Notes under the pieces: model-generated
What the model was told of the DNA's origin: nothing
Databases searched by the model: none
The model's input: only the letters and a program-made list of their open reading frames with translations
DNA from: Atrichornis clamosus
Lineage: Eukaryota > Chordata > Aves > Passeriformes > Menuridae
Length of the DNA: 64,000 bases
Assembly: GCA_013400975.1 (NCBI GenBank)
Contig: WBMZ01011623.1
Location: 19,237 to 83,236 of the forward strand
Direction of reading: 5' to 3'
Shown here: in pieces, positions 38,301 to 53,300 of the stretch
Layout of the letters: every line of letters starts with the position of its first letter
Position numbering within the stretch: position 1 is the first letter of the stretch
Program-made: the position numbers and the translations under genes

Positions 38301-41300
38301 TTATCAGCAATTTTGTTTTTTCTTGTGGTATATAGTTGACATATATGAAGTTTTCATGCATTCAGCAAAACAAATGTTCTGCTTTTCAGTTACAAAATCA
38401 ATTAATTTACTAGTGAAAAACAATTTCTTACAGGTCTTACCACTTGTCTCTATTCCAAACTCTTAAATCAATCCTATCTTCTGACCAGGCCTAAGTAAAG
38501 CTGACATAATTTTTCACTGTTTACAGTACTGGGAAGGTTATTTTTCAGTATGGAAATTTTAACTAAGACAAAGGGAATGCAACTATTATCTGTGAGTTCA
38601 GCCGACAATTCTAAGCAGTCTGTCTTTTGAAAATGAAAAAGCATCAGAAGAAAAAGAATTCACCTAAATGGGTGATTACAGTAGAGCATGTAGGCAAACA
38701 CTTTATCTGCCAGTAAAGCTGGGATTTTGTGGCTGTGCTCTGAGAAGAGGCTGCAGCGAGATCAGAGATGAGATGGCAGCAGGAGTAGGAATTACCATGA
38801 ATAAAACAGAACCAGCAGCAATAGAGGAGGTGAGCAGCTGGGCTTAGGTACTCGATGTTGTTATTCTCTCACTGCAAGATTGATTCCATGAGCATCTTGC
38901 TGTAATTATTTCAGCTGGCTGGCTGGATTTTCCCTTAGACTTGTCTGATAGCTGATTTTCCTTCCTAGAGATGTATTTTGATTTTATCATGTTAAATTTA
39001 AGAAAATGGCTTAGTAAAGCCTTTACAAAAATCAGCAAGATGCTCAAGAGTAAAAAATAAAGTTATATTCCTCTTCCTTTGGAGGTGCTGGAAGTACTGT
39101 AGTAGAATCTAATCTTTCCAAATTTGCTGCTTGTCTGTACTGTGTATTTTTCTTTTTTTTCTGTACTTACCATTCCCTCTTGTTCTTAGATTCCTTCACA
39201 GAAGACTATGAAGGACTTCTGTTGTGTTAATTCTGCTTTTCACCTTAACTTTTTATATTAAAAAAGCCTCTCTGCAGGAGAGTCTGGCAGTAACATGGTG
39301 AGGTTTTCCTTTTCTGTTATTATGTATATTGTAAACTATTGTCAGAAAATTGGATGTTAATAGAAACAAAGAATCCACATGTGTGTGACTAAATTCCTAA
39401 CAAATCCAACCTCTGGACTACATTTAACTTTGTTAGGACCTGAAAACTGAATTTACTGCTTTGCTAGAAACACAGATGCTGGCGCTTCATCGTGAGTCCC
39501 ATTTACTCAGGTGTGAGAGAGAGGGGGATTCTTGGGAGCAGCAGCAGATGGCACTTCTGCCTATTTTAAAGCAGTCATATCAACAGATGCAGCTGAGAAA
39601 AACTATGTGGACTTCATTATTGTTTTGGTAACGTGAACTTGGAGGGAAGTATCAGCTGATTTTGTCATACTGAGAAAAATTAATTATGATTAGTGGTTAT
39701 TTCCAAAATAAGATGGCTCCTTTGCTCAATTCTCATACTATAAAAAGAGTTATAAAAGAGGGACAAGCAATTCTGGACTTATTTAAGAAATGTGTTAAGC
39801 TGCTGTGCTGTGTCAAGGAGATGGGAGCAAGACAAACAGATTCTCAATTCTTGTTTTTGTCCTCCATCTGACAGTTCACCTTTAGCATTTATTAAGATTT
39901 TCACTAGTAAATATTGTGTCAAAATGTATTAATTTAACTTCTTCAGTCCCTGAAAGCAGTCTGCTAGAAAGATGAAGAGGGACTACTTACAAGAATTCGT
40001 AGTGCCAGGACAAGGAGGAATGTCCTGACACTGCCAGAGGACAGGGTTAGATGGGATCTTGGGAAGAAATCCTTCCCTGTGAGGGAGGCGAGACCCTGGC
40101 ACAGGTTGCCCAGAGCAGCTGTGGCTGCCCCTGGATCCCTGGAAGTGTCCAAGGCCAGGTTGGACGGGGCTTGGAACACCCTGGGATAGTCGAAGGTGTC
40201 CCTACCCATGGCAGGGGTGGCACTGGATGGGCTTGAAAGTCCCTTCCAACCCAAACTATTCCACAATTCTGTGTTATTCCATCACAGGTTGAACAGTGAC
40301 AACAAGTATTCCAGAAAATATCTTTTGTAGACAGGAATTCAGGAAGATGGTCCACAGCTCATGGAAATGTTAATGTAAAATGGCTCAAGGGTCTTAACTG
40401 CAAAGAGGCCCATAAATGGCTGAAAATAGAGTATTACAAAATATCATGGATTTTCTCCTCTGGGGAAAAAATAACCTCAAGACAAAATTTAATTCCAAAT
40501 TAGATGAAGCATTTTCAATCCAAATTTCAGCTCACAGCAGTAGTATTTTTGTTGTTATTATTTTCATCAGCCACCTGCCCTGTACTTAGTCCAAGTACAA
40601 AGATACACAGATTAGTCAGGAAATGCGCTGAGGCTCTAAGACTTAGTTGTTCTTGCTTCCTGTCTTGGTGAATTAGGTAAGCAAAGAACTGACAGCTTAT
40701 TACTCCATGACTAAAAGCTCCTTATTTCCTTGTGGCTTACTTGCATGGGACAGCAAATGCCTGCCCCAGATAGTGCAGGTCAGAAGAGTAATGCATGTCT
40801 GCAAGTACTTCAGACAGGGAGAGCAACACAGATAGCTCTCTCAGGGACATAAACAAGCATTTTATGTTCCATTAGTCTACCAGATTTTATTCTCACTTTG
40901 TCCAAGAGAAACAGACTTTGATAGCATACCTGCACTGACTTATAGCCCATTATACAGAGAAACCTGAGAAATAAATTTGCAGGCATTCACACATCCCTCA
41001 AACCCCTCAGCTCTGAGATGCTTCATTCAGCATTAGCTTCCCTACAGAATCCATTAATTGACAAGTCTACTGCAGGCAAAAGCACATAAGAAATCTAAGG
41101 TGCACACACTGAAAGTAAGAGGGAGGGCTGAGGGTCTCCAGTGTCACTGCCAAGAGTATGGACCAGGCTCTGCTCCGTGGGGCCCAGAAATGGCACAGGA
41201 GGAATGGGCAGAAGCTGATGCCCAGGAAGTTCCCCCTGGACTTAAGGAAAAACTTCTTTCCTGTTCAGTCACTGAGCCCTGAACAGATTGTCCAGAGAGG

Positions 41301-44300
41301 CTGTGGAGACTCCTGCCTGGGGATACTCCAGACCCATCTGGACACACTGCTGTGCTGTGTATACTGGGATGACCCTGCTGGAGCAGAGACATGGGACCCA
41401 TTGAGCCACTGTGGGCCCTTCCAGCCTCGCCTGTTGTGTGATACGACAGCAATGAGTTCTTCCAGCCCTGTGCTTGAAGGTCCATATCCTGGGCTGCTGT
41501 TCTGTGGGCTGGCCACAGCAGCACACCCGGCAGCTCAGAGCATGCACACACACCAGAGCTGGCAGCTGGAAACCCAGAGCACGTAGAAAAGACTGTGTGA
41601 TATTTTAACTTACTGTAGACCACCTTGTCATTGAGCTGAGCCTGACATGTCCACTGTTTCTTTCCTTCAAGTGAGGCAGATCTTTTTTTAACAGTAGTAA
41701 GAAAAGAAGTTGTCTCTGTAGCAGCAGTAGTGGTGTCATAGAACCATAGAATTATAGAACCATAGAATCACCTAATAGTCTGTGTCAAAAGGGACTCAGA
41801 GGGATCATGGGGTCCAGCTCCAGGCCCTGCACAGACACCCCAACAATCCCGCCCTGTGCATCCCTGGGAGCATTGTCCAAATGCTCCTGGAGCTCTGGCA
41901 GCCTTGGGGCTGTGACCATTCCCTGGAGAGCCTGTTCAGTGCCCCACCACCCTCTGGGAGAAGAGCCTTTCCTAATATCCAACCTAAATATTCCCTGAAA
42001 CAACTCCAGCTGTTCCCTGGGGTCCTGTTGTGGGTCATGAGACAGAAGAGATCAGTGCCTGCCAATCCTCTTCCTTTCAGGAAAATGTTGAAGACCCCCA
42101 TGAGGTCAGACCTCAATCTCTTCTCTATCTGAACCAAGTGCCCTCAGCCATTCCTTATATGTCTTCCCTTCCAGACCCTTTCCCATCCTTGTAGTTACCT
42201 TAACTCTTCAGAAAAAGAAAATCAGGAAATTGAGTGCCATAGGAAAGCAAAGATATTTCTTTTGAAATGCTCATATAAAAAAAAAAAAGGCCTTTACTCC
42301 ACACAGAAATCTGAGAATTGTATAAATCTGAGAATTCATATAAACCCTCAGCAGAGAGGCTGCGAGAAATGAGGATGTAATAGATATCATAATAAATGAA
42401 AGGAATAACCAAAGTATAAGTTCTCACAAATGGAAAGGGTAAAAGCTTTAAAAAGAACTTAAAAAGCCATAATATCAATTTTATCAGAGCCACTTTTATC
42501 TGTAGCAGAAAAAATCACAGCCTACGTAATTTGGCAAAGAAATTTCAATGCTAACTATTTTTCTTCCATACAAGTTCTAGACAAGAAAACTATAAAGCAT
42601 CTTTATGGCTCTCTTGCATTTGTTTACTAATGTCAGTGACCGCTTAAATCTTCTTGGGGTAGTTAAAAAAAGAAGAGTATGTTGTTCTTGTTTAATGTGT
42701 CAACAAACAACCCTGGTACATCTGTTCTTTTATATCCTTTTTTGGGTCAAAGAAAACTAATAGAGTTTAACAGCCTGCAGAGCAAATATAAGATATTGGA
42801 ATCCAGCCTTAAAGCTGATGTTTATTGCCACCATTCCTAGGCCTATCAGTACATAAGGACCAAAATATAATTTTACATTGCTGCATTTGAATAGTTCATG
42901 GTTAATTAGGTTACCAGTACCACTGACAGGGCTTAATGCTGCCCCTCAGGATGAGATCTTTTACTATGGTGTGTGCAAGTGATCACCTCAAGTATCTATT
43001 TTATCCTCTCCTTCAGTACTCTGCCATGTTCTGTTGCTCTACAAAAATATAACTATATATTTAAAAGAACAAAAAAGCAGTAGCTCTGAGTTTATCCAGA
43101 TGAAATATATTCTCTCTGTCAGACATACTGGGAGCAACTGAAAATGAAAAGATTTCTGAATTCTAGATGTGTTCTGGACTTCTACAGATGTTAGATCTTC
43201 TACTAAAATTTTAAACTGTCTTGTATACAAATGCTTGTTGTGTTCTATCTCTCTTTAACTCATAATACCCATCTCCAGAGAAAGAATCGATCCTGAAGGT
43301 GGTCTCTGACAGAACATTTTGTCTGACAAAACTACAACATGTACATACAGTCATGTTTTTTGTCCCCCATAACTTGGCTAAGACAGTAAACTTTAAATGA
43401 TAATAGCAGTACTTTCTCATTTCTAAATCTACACCTTTGTTTTCCATTTTCTAAAACCTGCACCCTGAAGAGACTGCACTGTCTTGGAACTTCTTTATGT
43501 AGAAATTTAAAAAGTGTAAGTCTTTTACCACAGTCCTTCTCTTCCCCAGAGAAACTCATCAGAAAAAGTTTCATATCAAAAGAAGATTAAAAGTCTCTCA
43601 ATATAAGGCAGCAAAAGAACCAAAAGGCCAGTGCTGTTTCCTTTTCCTGTCACTAGAGGCTTCACCTGGCTGTCATGAAGTTGTGAATTAGGAATGGTGC
43701 TCCCCAATTCAGTGCCCTCACCAAGACTCTCCAAACCACTAACCCAGCAGCTGGAGAAGAGGACTGGAGGCACAAAAGACAAGGATCATGGGTGGAAGTC
43801 AGAACAAAGTGTGGGAAACAGCAATGAGATAAGATACAGCAACAGCAACAATGCCAATGACACAGGGTACAAAAAAAGAAAGGATTCACATGCAAAACTT
43901 CCCAAAAACAGGCAATACCAGGCGGCTCCCTCAGCCATGTTTTCTCGACCAGGAGGAATCCCTTCTCCCTAGGAGAGAATCCCTTTTCCCTGTATGCAGC
44001 AATGACATGAGGTGGTATAAAATAGCATCAGGGTCCTGGCTGTGCCCCTCCTGGTAAAAAATTAACCCTGTCCTGGCCAGAACCAGCAAATGACTTTTCA
44101 AATATGATGCAGAAAACTGCTTAAAAATTACATCTGTCAGTTCCCCCAGGACCCAGGGATGCATCTCACTGGGCTCCATGGCTGTATCTATGTTCATGTT
44201 CTTCAGATGAGCTCAAACCTGATCCTCACTTATGATGGGAGAGATTTTTTTCCTCCAGTTCCTGACTTCAGTTTAAGGGATTTGAGAAGTGTGAGGAGAG

Positions 44301-47300
44301 GGATCACTATTGAAAACAGAGGGGAGAACAGTTGTTGAGTAACTCAGCCTTCTCCATGTCAGTTGTCACCATTCCTCTTCTCTTATTTATTGGGGTGCAA
44401 GGCAGGGGTACATCTTTGTTAATCTTCATTTTCTGCCCAACTCACTTGTAGAAGACCTTATTATTATTATTATTATACTCATTCCTTGTCAAATTTAGCT
44501 CCAAATATGCCTTACTTTTCCTGATCCCTTTCCTACACTCCTGGACTGTATCCCTATATTCTTTCCAGGATTTGTGTCCCTTCTTCCACTGCCTATACAT
44601 TCTCCTTTTGTGATTCAGTGTGGCCAGGTGGTCCTTACTCAGTCACACTGCTCTCCTGCCTTTCTTGCTTGGTTACTTGCACATGGGAATCAACAGTTCT
44701 TGTGCTCTAAGAAAAATGTTTTGAACAGCTGTCAGCTCTGTCCATCTCCTTTATCCCCAAGGAGAACTTACCAGGAGATGCCATCCATCAGTTCTTTAAC
44801 TGAGAGTTCACTTAGCTGGGGGTTTGGGTCTTGGCTGTACACGTCTCCTGGACTATATCTATTGAGATCATGAATTCCACCAGGACATGACCTCTGTAAC
44901 CCAGGCTACCAACAACTTCACTTTGATAAGTTCCTCTGTGTAGGTGTGCAGCAGATCCAGCAAGGCATCTCATCCAGTTGGGTTTCTAAATGACCTGGAT
45001 TATCCTTGATGCACTCCAGTAGCCTCCAAGACTGCTTTCACCTTGCTGCCTCCTGAGCACCCTTCATCACCAGGCTCCCTGAGACTGGTTAACCTGGAGG
45101 AAAAGGCAGCCACGAGGTTTGTGTTGGCTTGGTCTCTACTCTTTACCCATAAAGTCTAATTGCTGTTTCTCAAGGACAGCTCTGTGCAAGCCATCCATTT
45201 TTTGTACTTAGAGGGCAGCTCCCTCTCCTGTCCCTTCCTTGCGTGTCCCTCCAGAGCAATTTACAGCCACTGATGGCAGGACTCCAACCACTGGATTTAC
45301 CGTGTCTCAGTGATAGCGATCATATAATAACTTTCCAGCTGCACAGGGTCTTCCAATTCATCTTGTTTCTTTCCCAAAGCAGTCCGGAACTTCCTCTAGA
45401 TGAGCAGAGTGGACTGGGAGACCTCCTGCCCTCCTGCAAATTTCTAGTAACAAGATAAAAATTGTATCTGTATATAAGCAGAAGTAAATGCTATTATCAC
45501 CTGAAAAGTGACTCAAGTCTATGCCCAGCTGCAAGTTAAATTATACAACATCTCTGGTGATGAATTTTGCTGTGTACACCTTCTTTGGCTTTCAGCATTG
45601 TCTCACATCTGAGAACAAGTGCTTTAGCAGTTCCTTGGATTTTTAATCTTGATTTCTGCCTGCTTGCTGAAGGTCAGGATTGTCAAAGAACCCAAAACAA
45701 CCATAATTTCTCAGTTGAATCCTTTTCTTTAGCTGTCCAGAAGCTTCATGTTCCACACTCCAAGTATATAAGTAGGAGAAACCTGCTTCATCCATGGCAA
45801 AGTCTGGGAGGTTTGTAGGGTCAGAGAAGTTAATGTTGTCCAAGATTAACAGGATTTAAGGTCTGTTTTGAGTTGTTTGATGCAAAGTCCATGAAAGTTG
45901 TTATAAAGACTGCCAATGAGTTTTGGTTTTAAGAACTGATCTAAGTCAAGTAATGACCACATTTTCTGCATCTTGTTTATGTAATAAATAAGGGAGCTTA
46001 AATCCCTCTGAAACTGTATCTAATTTGAGTTGAACAGTCATAGCATTGTATGAGTGTTCATGAATGAATTTCAAAGAGCATAGAAAGAGATCTCTAGCTG
46101 CAACTGTATTTCTCTGCAAACCTTGCAGATAACAAGTAAAAAGATAAGGAGTCGTTATTGTTTACTACACAGAATTCTCGTACGTTCTTTAGCTAAATTT
46201 CAAAAAAATAAACATCAGAAAGAACTTTAAATATTGTTTGGTCATCTGGGAATCTAATTCTTAATCTTGAATTATTTTCTGTCATTGATGGAAAGACTGT
46301 GTTTTCCTTTCTAGGCTTAAAATTATAGGTCCTACAAGGCAAAACTTTATAGATGGTTTTCATGAAGATTAGAAGTGTGTTCTTTTTCTTTCTGTTTTAA
46401 TTGTGTTTAACTGCTTTTCAACTCAAGAAAGTAAGCAGGACAAGACACAGAAGATCAAACTCTTACTTTTTCTAAAGAAAATTTTTGTTTGACTGTTATT
46501 ATAATACCAGAAAAGCATCACATTGCAAAGCACAGCAACACTCAACACAGCAACACTTTGGGGGTCCGAGGGCCTTCCCTCAGAATTGTCAGTATTGAAG
46601 AAAGTTAACCTGAGACATATTAAGCAAATTCAGTCCCAAATTTGTGGCTTCACTAAAGTTATGCCTGCAAGAACTTAATTACATTTTCTGCTGAACCATC
46701 CCAAAATCTTTCCTGAATTTTTGTTCTTTAAGAAGTTCGTAAATAATTTTTTCTCTCTCTCCTCCTCAGAAAGGCCAAAACCCATTAAATTTTGATCTAT
46801 TAACTTTTTACAGTAGGTTAATTGATGGGATATTAAGGGTTCAAAATTGGACAATTGTTCTCTTCTTCACCTGTCCTTATCCTCTAGTTTTCATTTCTTG
46901 GGAAATGAAATTCCTTAAAATGGAACTACCTATTTAAAACTAAGCCTACAGAATGGCAGGAGATTCCCTTTTATTTTAATGCACAAATTCAAGCCCAAGT
47001 CAGAGATAGGGTTGTCATAATCCTTAAAATACATTGTTTAATTGGCCAACTAGGAATGTCCAAATTCTGTCACTGAATAAGACCAACCATCAGCATGTGA
47101 ACATCTAACACACAAAATGTTTAACCCAATTACAACTCTTGACAGCTTAACGATATATGTTTTCTTCCCTGTTCCTGTTTTCCCACTGCCAAACCTAGCA
47201 TCTCTGTGGGATATGTTGCCAATGGAAAAAGCACTGCTGTGTCTCTGAGTCCTGTGTGTGTTGCAGTCTCCGGGATGACAGCGGCAGGAGAAGGTGAGTA

Positions 47301-50300
47301 TTTCCAATGACAGCCTTTCCAAACCTCTGCAGCCTTCCAGCCTGACACACATCAGACATAACCCTCCTTCTGACTGCTGAGTGGTAATACAGAGGGAAGG
47401 TTTCCCCAGACTGAATATTTATTTGGAGATGGTCACTACAGCTTTGGCAGGAAAACATTTTCTGCTACTGATTTAGGTAGAAACATAATTTCATTTTAAA
47501 GTGAAGAGAAAATTTGTATGCATAGTCTAATAACTGAGGGCCCTAATTTTGACCATTGAGTAGTACAAATCCTGAGGCTTCATGGTCTGTGTCTCTCTCT
47601 CACCCTATTAGCATGCATTTACACATCTATTGATTCATAAATAGATCTCAACTATTAAAAGACTGCTTTATGGTCTTATAGCATACATTTCATTTTTGTA
47701 GCAGATGGTGCTTCTTGTTACTGATGGTAATCACATTTGTTTTCTAGTAGAAAGTGCAACACTATCGACATAACAACAAATTTAATACATGAAAATGAAA
47801 TCAATCCCTGCATTCTGCATGGGGATGTTAATGTACCAGAAGACATGGTTTTGTCTGACAAGGTACAACCCCAGACGCCCTTTTTTTTACGGTTATATTG
47901 CCTAAAATATTTAATCATGGCTTTCATCTTAAAATCTCTACTTTTCCCCACAATGCCTTTGAAAAGGCAAGCTGTCAGACACACACACTTTGGGAGTTCC
48001 ATTTTTTCTTTCAAATCTTCCCCCCACCTGTTTAAATGGTGCATTTATTCTATAAATCTAACAAGAGATCAAGTCTTTTCCACTTTTTCCACTTGCATGG
48101 GCAGCATCTCAAGTCCAGAGGTTGTAACCATTAAGCTCTCTTTTGTGGGCTATTTCATTTAGGTATTTCAAGCTTACCTACAAGAAGAAGGTATAAATCA
48201 AAACTTCACAAAAGCCGGAAGATAGCAATTTACATTCAAGATGTCAGGACAAGTCCAGAGAGTATCAATTTACCTGTAAAAAGCAAAGACAGGTGACAAT
48301 ACTCCCTGGTGCCAGGGATCAGCTGTTGTAGATTAAACACCTCCTGCTTACTCTGCAGCTGGATCGAGGTTGTGTTTTGCAGGGGGGGTCCTGCCCTGTG
48401 ACTCCAGAGGGGATGAGCAGATGGAACAGCCCTGGGGAGAGGGACTTGGGGGTGCTGGCACAACCTGCCTATGTTTAGTATTTAAGTGTTCCTTTGAGTT
48501 GATGCACAACCTCTTTTTACTCTGTAGCATGCACCAGCTATTCTACCATGTCCTAATTCTATTCAAATTACTTCAGGCTACTAATTTCTACTGTCATTTA
48601 AACTCTTATGTCTTTGTTTTTCAATTAGCTGTTATTGTATTTAAATGCCTTGCACTGTCATCTGTCTTTCCTTTTTAGGATATTTTAGATCCCAGATTTT
48701 TCTCCAAGGTCTCTGTTTCCTTTGTGCATGCTGACCAAGCCTGGTTTCTTATTCCTTATGAGGTTTTTCCTTTGTTTCCAATATTAGTCTAAGTACCTTT
48801 TCTTGATCATTTCCAGCTTCATATAGTCTTTATGTAATGTCCTAAAAAGAAAAGCTCAGAGTATTGCAAAGGAGGCTTTGCTCTTGCTCTATATATTTAA
48901 CTTTTCACTTCTATGTCTCACTTCTAGAGACATAACAGATGCCAAGACCTTGTTTACCTCCTTGCTGCTGCCAGACACTGCGCAGATGGCTGGTGCATTA
49001 TCCTTAGTGGCTCTCAGGCCTTGCTACTGCTCAGTTTTGTAGACGAGTATTTTTATTTGTGCTGTGAAATTTGCGTTGTGTGATTCTGGTCTCCATCTCC
49101 CTTTTTTCTTTCAGGGAGTATAACCACATCCTATGGAATCAGACTGGAAGGTAGAACCATGGCATAGGGATGCTATGCAGGACGGTTTCCTTACAGATGA
49201 TTTGCACTTCTGTCACCTTCTCTTTCTCTCTCCACTCTTTTTTTCATTCAGGGAAATACAATAAGTCACTCCAGCTGATGCTTTGGAATACAAATGGTGA
49301 AAGATGTTTTGGAATGTATTCTAGATCCAGTAATATTAAATACAGATATTTTACAGTTCATAAAAGGCCTCATTAGACCAAGTAGTGCCAGAGGCCAGAA
49401 GTCCACAGTATATTTACAAGCCCAAAGACTATCTGACAATATTTGCTGTGTAAAGCAGCCCCTCTGGAGAGCCTGTATTTGTGCCCAGTAGAGCACTCTG
49501 TGTCCTGGGTGGTTTAATGTTAAATTTCTATACCCAGGAGCTATCACAACACCTTTGTCCCCTCCTCACAATGAATTTCTTACCTAGAAGGGTATAAACC
49601 ATGCATTTGAATAACACTCAGTCCAAGCTGAACTCTGAACTTGAGCTCCCTGAATCCTGTATTTTGAATCCTGGCAGAATTGGGAGTGTGCCTAAAACAA
49701 TTCAAAAATTCCACTTCCCAAACCTATTTACTTGCTTTCTATCCCTATGACTGGTGGGGTAGGCAGGAAGAAAGAGTAGCTCATGCACAAAAAAGGGAAA
49801 AGAAGTAAATCTTCCTGTTTGAGTGGCAGCTCAATAATTTGTACCTTCCTCCTGAAGCTCCCCCATCACCAGCAGAAATCTTCATTTCCACTTGAGTTCC
49901 AACAGAACAAAACAAACCATTTAGGAACAGCATGTGAATTAGTGAGCTGTCAGGTCACAAAAAGTGTTTTATTTGCAAAACATCCATTTAGGACCTCATT
50001 ACTCCAAATGAGCTCCACCTGCACTTCATTATCACAGCTTTATACTTTTGTTTTCCAAAGTGTAGGAAAATTTCACCTAATCTAGAATCAAGTCTGTGAA
50101 ACTGTAAGGAACAGTGTTATAAGGTGTCAGATGGGCCAGTTTTAATTCAGGGGTAGCTTGGTGAATGAAACACGTAACATGAGTAAAAAAAAGCTGCACA
50201 TTAAATGCTGCAGTATTATAAGTAATAGGGTCAGAGGCACTTCTGCTGTCAAGTGTTTTCTGACCTTGCTAATCTCTCAGGCTGCAGAGAGTTTTATAAG

Positions 50301-53300
50301 CTCAATGTATTATTCAAGTTTTTGCCAGGAAACAAAAATGCTTTGTCTATTCTGCTTCATGAGAATTTGATTAATTTCCTTTGAGTCCTTAAATAAAACA
50401 GAGGAAAGTGAATGGGAACATGGAAGATAAAGACAGGAACGCCAAGAGGTGAGCATGAGTCCCTCTTTGAGCAGGTCATTGTTCTTCTAGAAAATATGAA
50501 CTATAGAATGTTGATATTTTGAATTTTAACACTTAATTTTTTAAGTCAACTTTCCTCTTATCCCACTTCATTGTCCAAACACTTCTAGAGATGTTTAAGA
50601 GGCTGACGCAGTTTCATTTATGCCCTGTCCTCCCATTAGGTGTTTTCCAACCAGATTTTCTTCTAGTCAGCTATCCAGGCCCAAAGTACTGTTTTAATGT
50701 ACTACCTGGACTATATTCTTGTCTTTAAATTTTCTACTTCTTTCTCACCCTTGGGTTGTTTGTCCTTTCACTAGGCCTATTGCAGTGTTTTTGTCCTAAA
50801 ATACGACTGTGTTGAAGAGTTAAGAGCAGCACCTCTACCCTGCAAGGCTGAAGAGTTGCTTCTTCTGGAGAGTTTTTCTGTGCCTTATCACGTTTTCTTC
50901 CAAATTTTCAAGAAATGCCGTGTGATATTTTTGATATAATTTCATACAGCCCCAGTGACTGTCCAGCTACCAAACAATGAATTATCCTCTGGTCGTGAAA
51001 TCCTACAAGAACCCCCTTCCAGATCATTCACTGTGGTAGTTTAGTCAGAGCCATTAAATTCTTACTAAGGTATTTTAGTCTTGGATAAATAAACATTTTA
51101 TAGAAGTCAACATCAGCATTATGACCAAAGATTCCTGTGCAGCTCAACTTGGATGTAATCTCATCCGAAGGGCTCATGTAAACCAAGGGAAGAGACTGTT
51201 CCCAGAGACCATGCACAGGCTCTGGCAGGTCGGATTAATAACTACTTTTGATTACTAGCAGTAATATTTGAATTGTTTTCTTCAAACCTGCAGTCATACC
51301 CAATTTTTAGAATCTTTCAGTGCAGAAGAAATGAAATTTTTTTCCTCTACATGCAGCTTTTCCTATACTTCACTAATAAGATTTTTGCCCTAGTCAGTCT
51401 GAATCACTTATATTACATATACAAAAATTCATTAATACAGGTTAGCTTTAAACCTGCCAATCAATGCAAATTGTATCAAATGATATATGGTGGTTTATAT
51501 ATATTTGGATTATTGCCACCAGCAAATGAAAAAATATGCTACTTCAAAGCAGAGAGAGGACCCATGGCATAGAATAATAGAAAAAGAGCCAAAGGGTTTA
51601 TTAAATTTGACACCTAATCTTTCCATCAAGCTTATAAAAATGAGACTGTTTCTGCAGTAGTGACCTAGAGCATTACAGTAGCACTACTGCAAGATGTAGT
51701 GTTCTCAGCCACTGCTGTAAAAATGTTATTTTAATATAAATGGTGAGCAGGTACTTCTTATTTATTTTGCCATACAGCCACATCGCTGTCATGAGCCATG
51801 CTGAAGGGCTGCTGCACTTCAGAATGTGAAGCACTGTCATAAAACTGGGAAGATGGCTAAAATTATATTTAGAAAGCACTTCACCTAAAAGCAAGAGGCT
51901 AATCCTGTGGTGTTAAGCACTGTGTTACTGATTTAGCATTATAACAATAAAAGGTACAACCCCCCCAACATGACAAGCTCATGAAACCTTATCAAAAAAA
52001 CCTTATCAAAAAACTGTTGTACACATAAAGATGTACTGACTTTGGGTTTAGTCACATTAATCTTTTAACTGTGGAATAGCTCAAATGCTGTACTTGCTAC
52101 AGAAAAACCTCATTGGTAATACAATGAAAATTGTTATCCAAAAGGAGACATTGGTAGTACTTCCTGTTTTTTAGGACTGGACCTACCCTCCCAATGTTCC
52201 TCTGTATGTCAAGGTTGGCAGCTCTGGTCTTCAAGCTTTTGGGAAGGGGAGATTAACCATGTGCAATTATCACCTTGAGACATCTTGTGGGAAGATTGTG
52301 GTGGCTGTGGTGAAGGTTTTGTTCTCCTCAGTCTTGGGGTCTACGTGAGGCTTTTACTAACAATAGTGGGGGTTTTTTTCTTTTCACTGGTAATTGTAAA
52401 AACCGTACATCTTGGGTGACCAACTGGTAAATAAGCTTGTCTAGTTTCAATGTAAAACATTTTTACAAAAAGCTGATTTTTCCCCATCTTGCTCAGCAGA
52501 GTGGTCATGTGCTAATCTAAATGTTTTGGTGAATTTAAATTAGTGTGTTTTTCAATATTTTAATTTCAGTACCTAAAGTGGACCAGGGGCTTAGTTGCTT
52601 TAATCCATTTACTTTTGTCAAAACCAATTATTCTGATACAATACCAATGCAGGATTTTATCCACTACACTTTTATCAACCTGTGATCAGCAAAAAAACCC
52701 TCAACTATTTTTGCTGAGGATGGAGATAAGACATTCATTTCAAAGACTTTCTATTTTTAACTGTGGCTGTTGTGTTTTCTTCCCTCTTCATGGATGAATT
52801 TTAAGAGCTGCTGGATCTGTCAGCTGAAATGACAAATTTCAGCCGCAATCTCAGTTAATTTTTTGAGATAACTGAATGTTTAAAATAGTGCATGTAAGTA
52901 CACAGATTACAGATTTTGTGAGTTTGTTCACTATACTATTCCCATTCCAGTATTTTTTTCCACTATTGCTGTAGCATGTATGTTCTATTTATTAATTTCC
53001 ATACACTTTAACAATTACTACATGACCTTAAAGTTAACATCTAACAGAGAATCTGTTTATCTTGGTTCCCTACAAAACTCTTCATTTTGGGCTCTTTATC
53101 AGTTTGTAAATAAATTGGTGTTTTAAAATAAATAAACAGCTGCTTTTTCATGTGGAACTGTTGGCGACAGAGATAAGATTGTAGGTGACTTTGTACATTG
53201 TACTGAGTAAAAACTTCTCCCTGGTAGTAGCTAAGTTCTTTTTCTCCACTCTAAGGTAGCAACAAAAAAAGTTTTAACCTTGATACCACAAAGAGACCCC

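Noticed and set aside
41158..41586. 142-codon plus-strand open frame
   Set aside because: It lies over a diverged CR1 tail and its GC-rich flank; no splice sites or protein character, and the other strand is open as well.
48385..48468. CR1-like sequence (gagagggacttgggggtgctgg) on plus
   Set aside because: The likeness is short, and the same bases form the acceptor and first codons of a coding exon on minus that fits in phase.
49252..49494. Plus-strand exon after an ideal acceptor, with a 65-codon open frame
   Set aside because: The opposite strand exon (49270-49504) fits both neighbouring exons in phase. The plus acceptor leads into a different frame from the long open one, and no donor fits.
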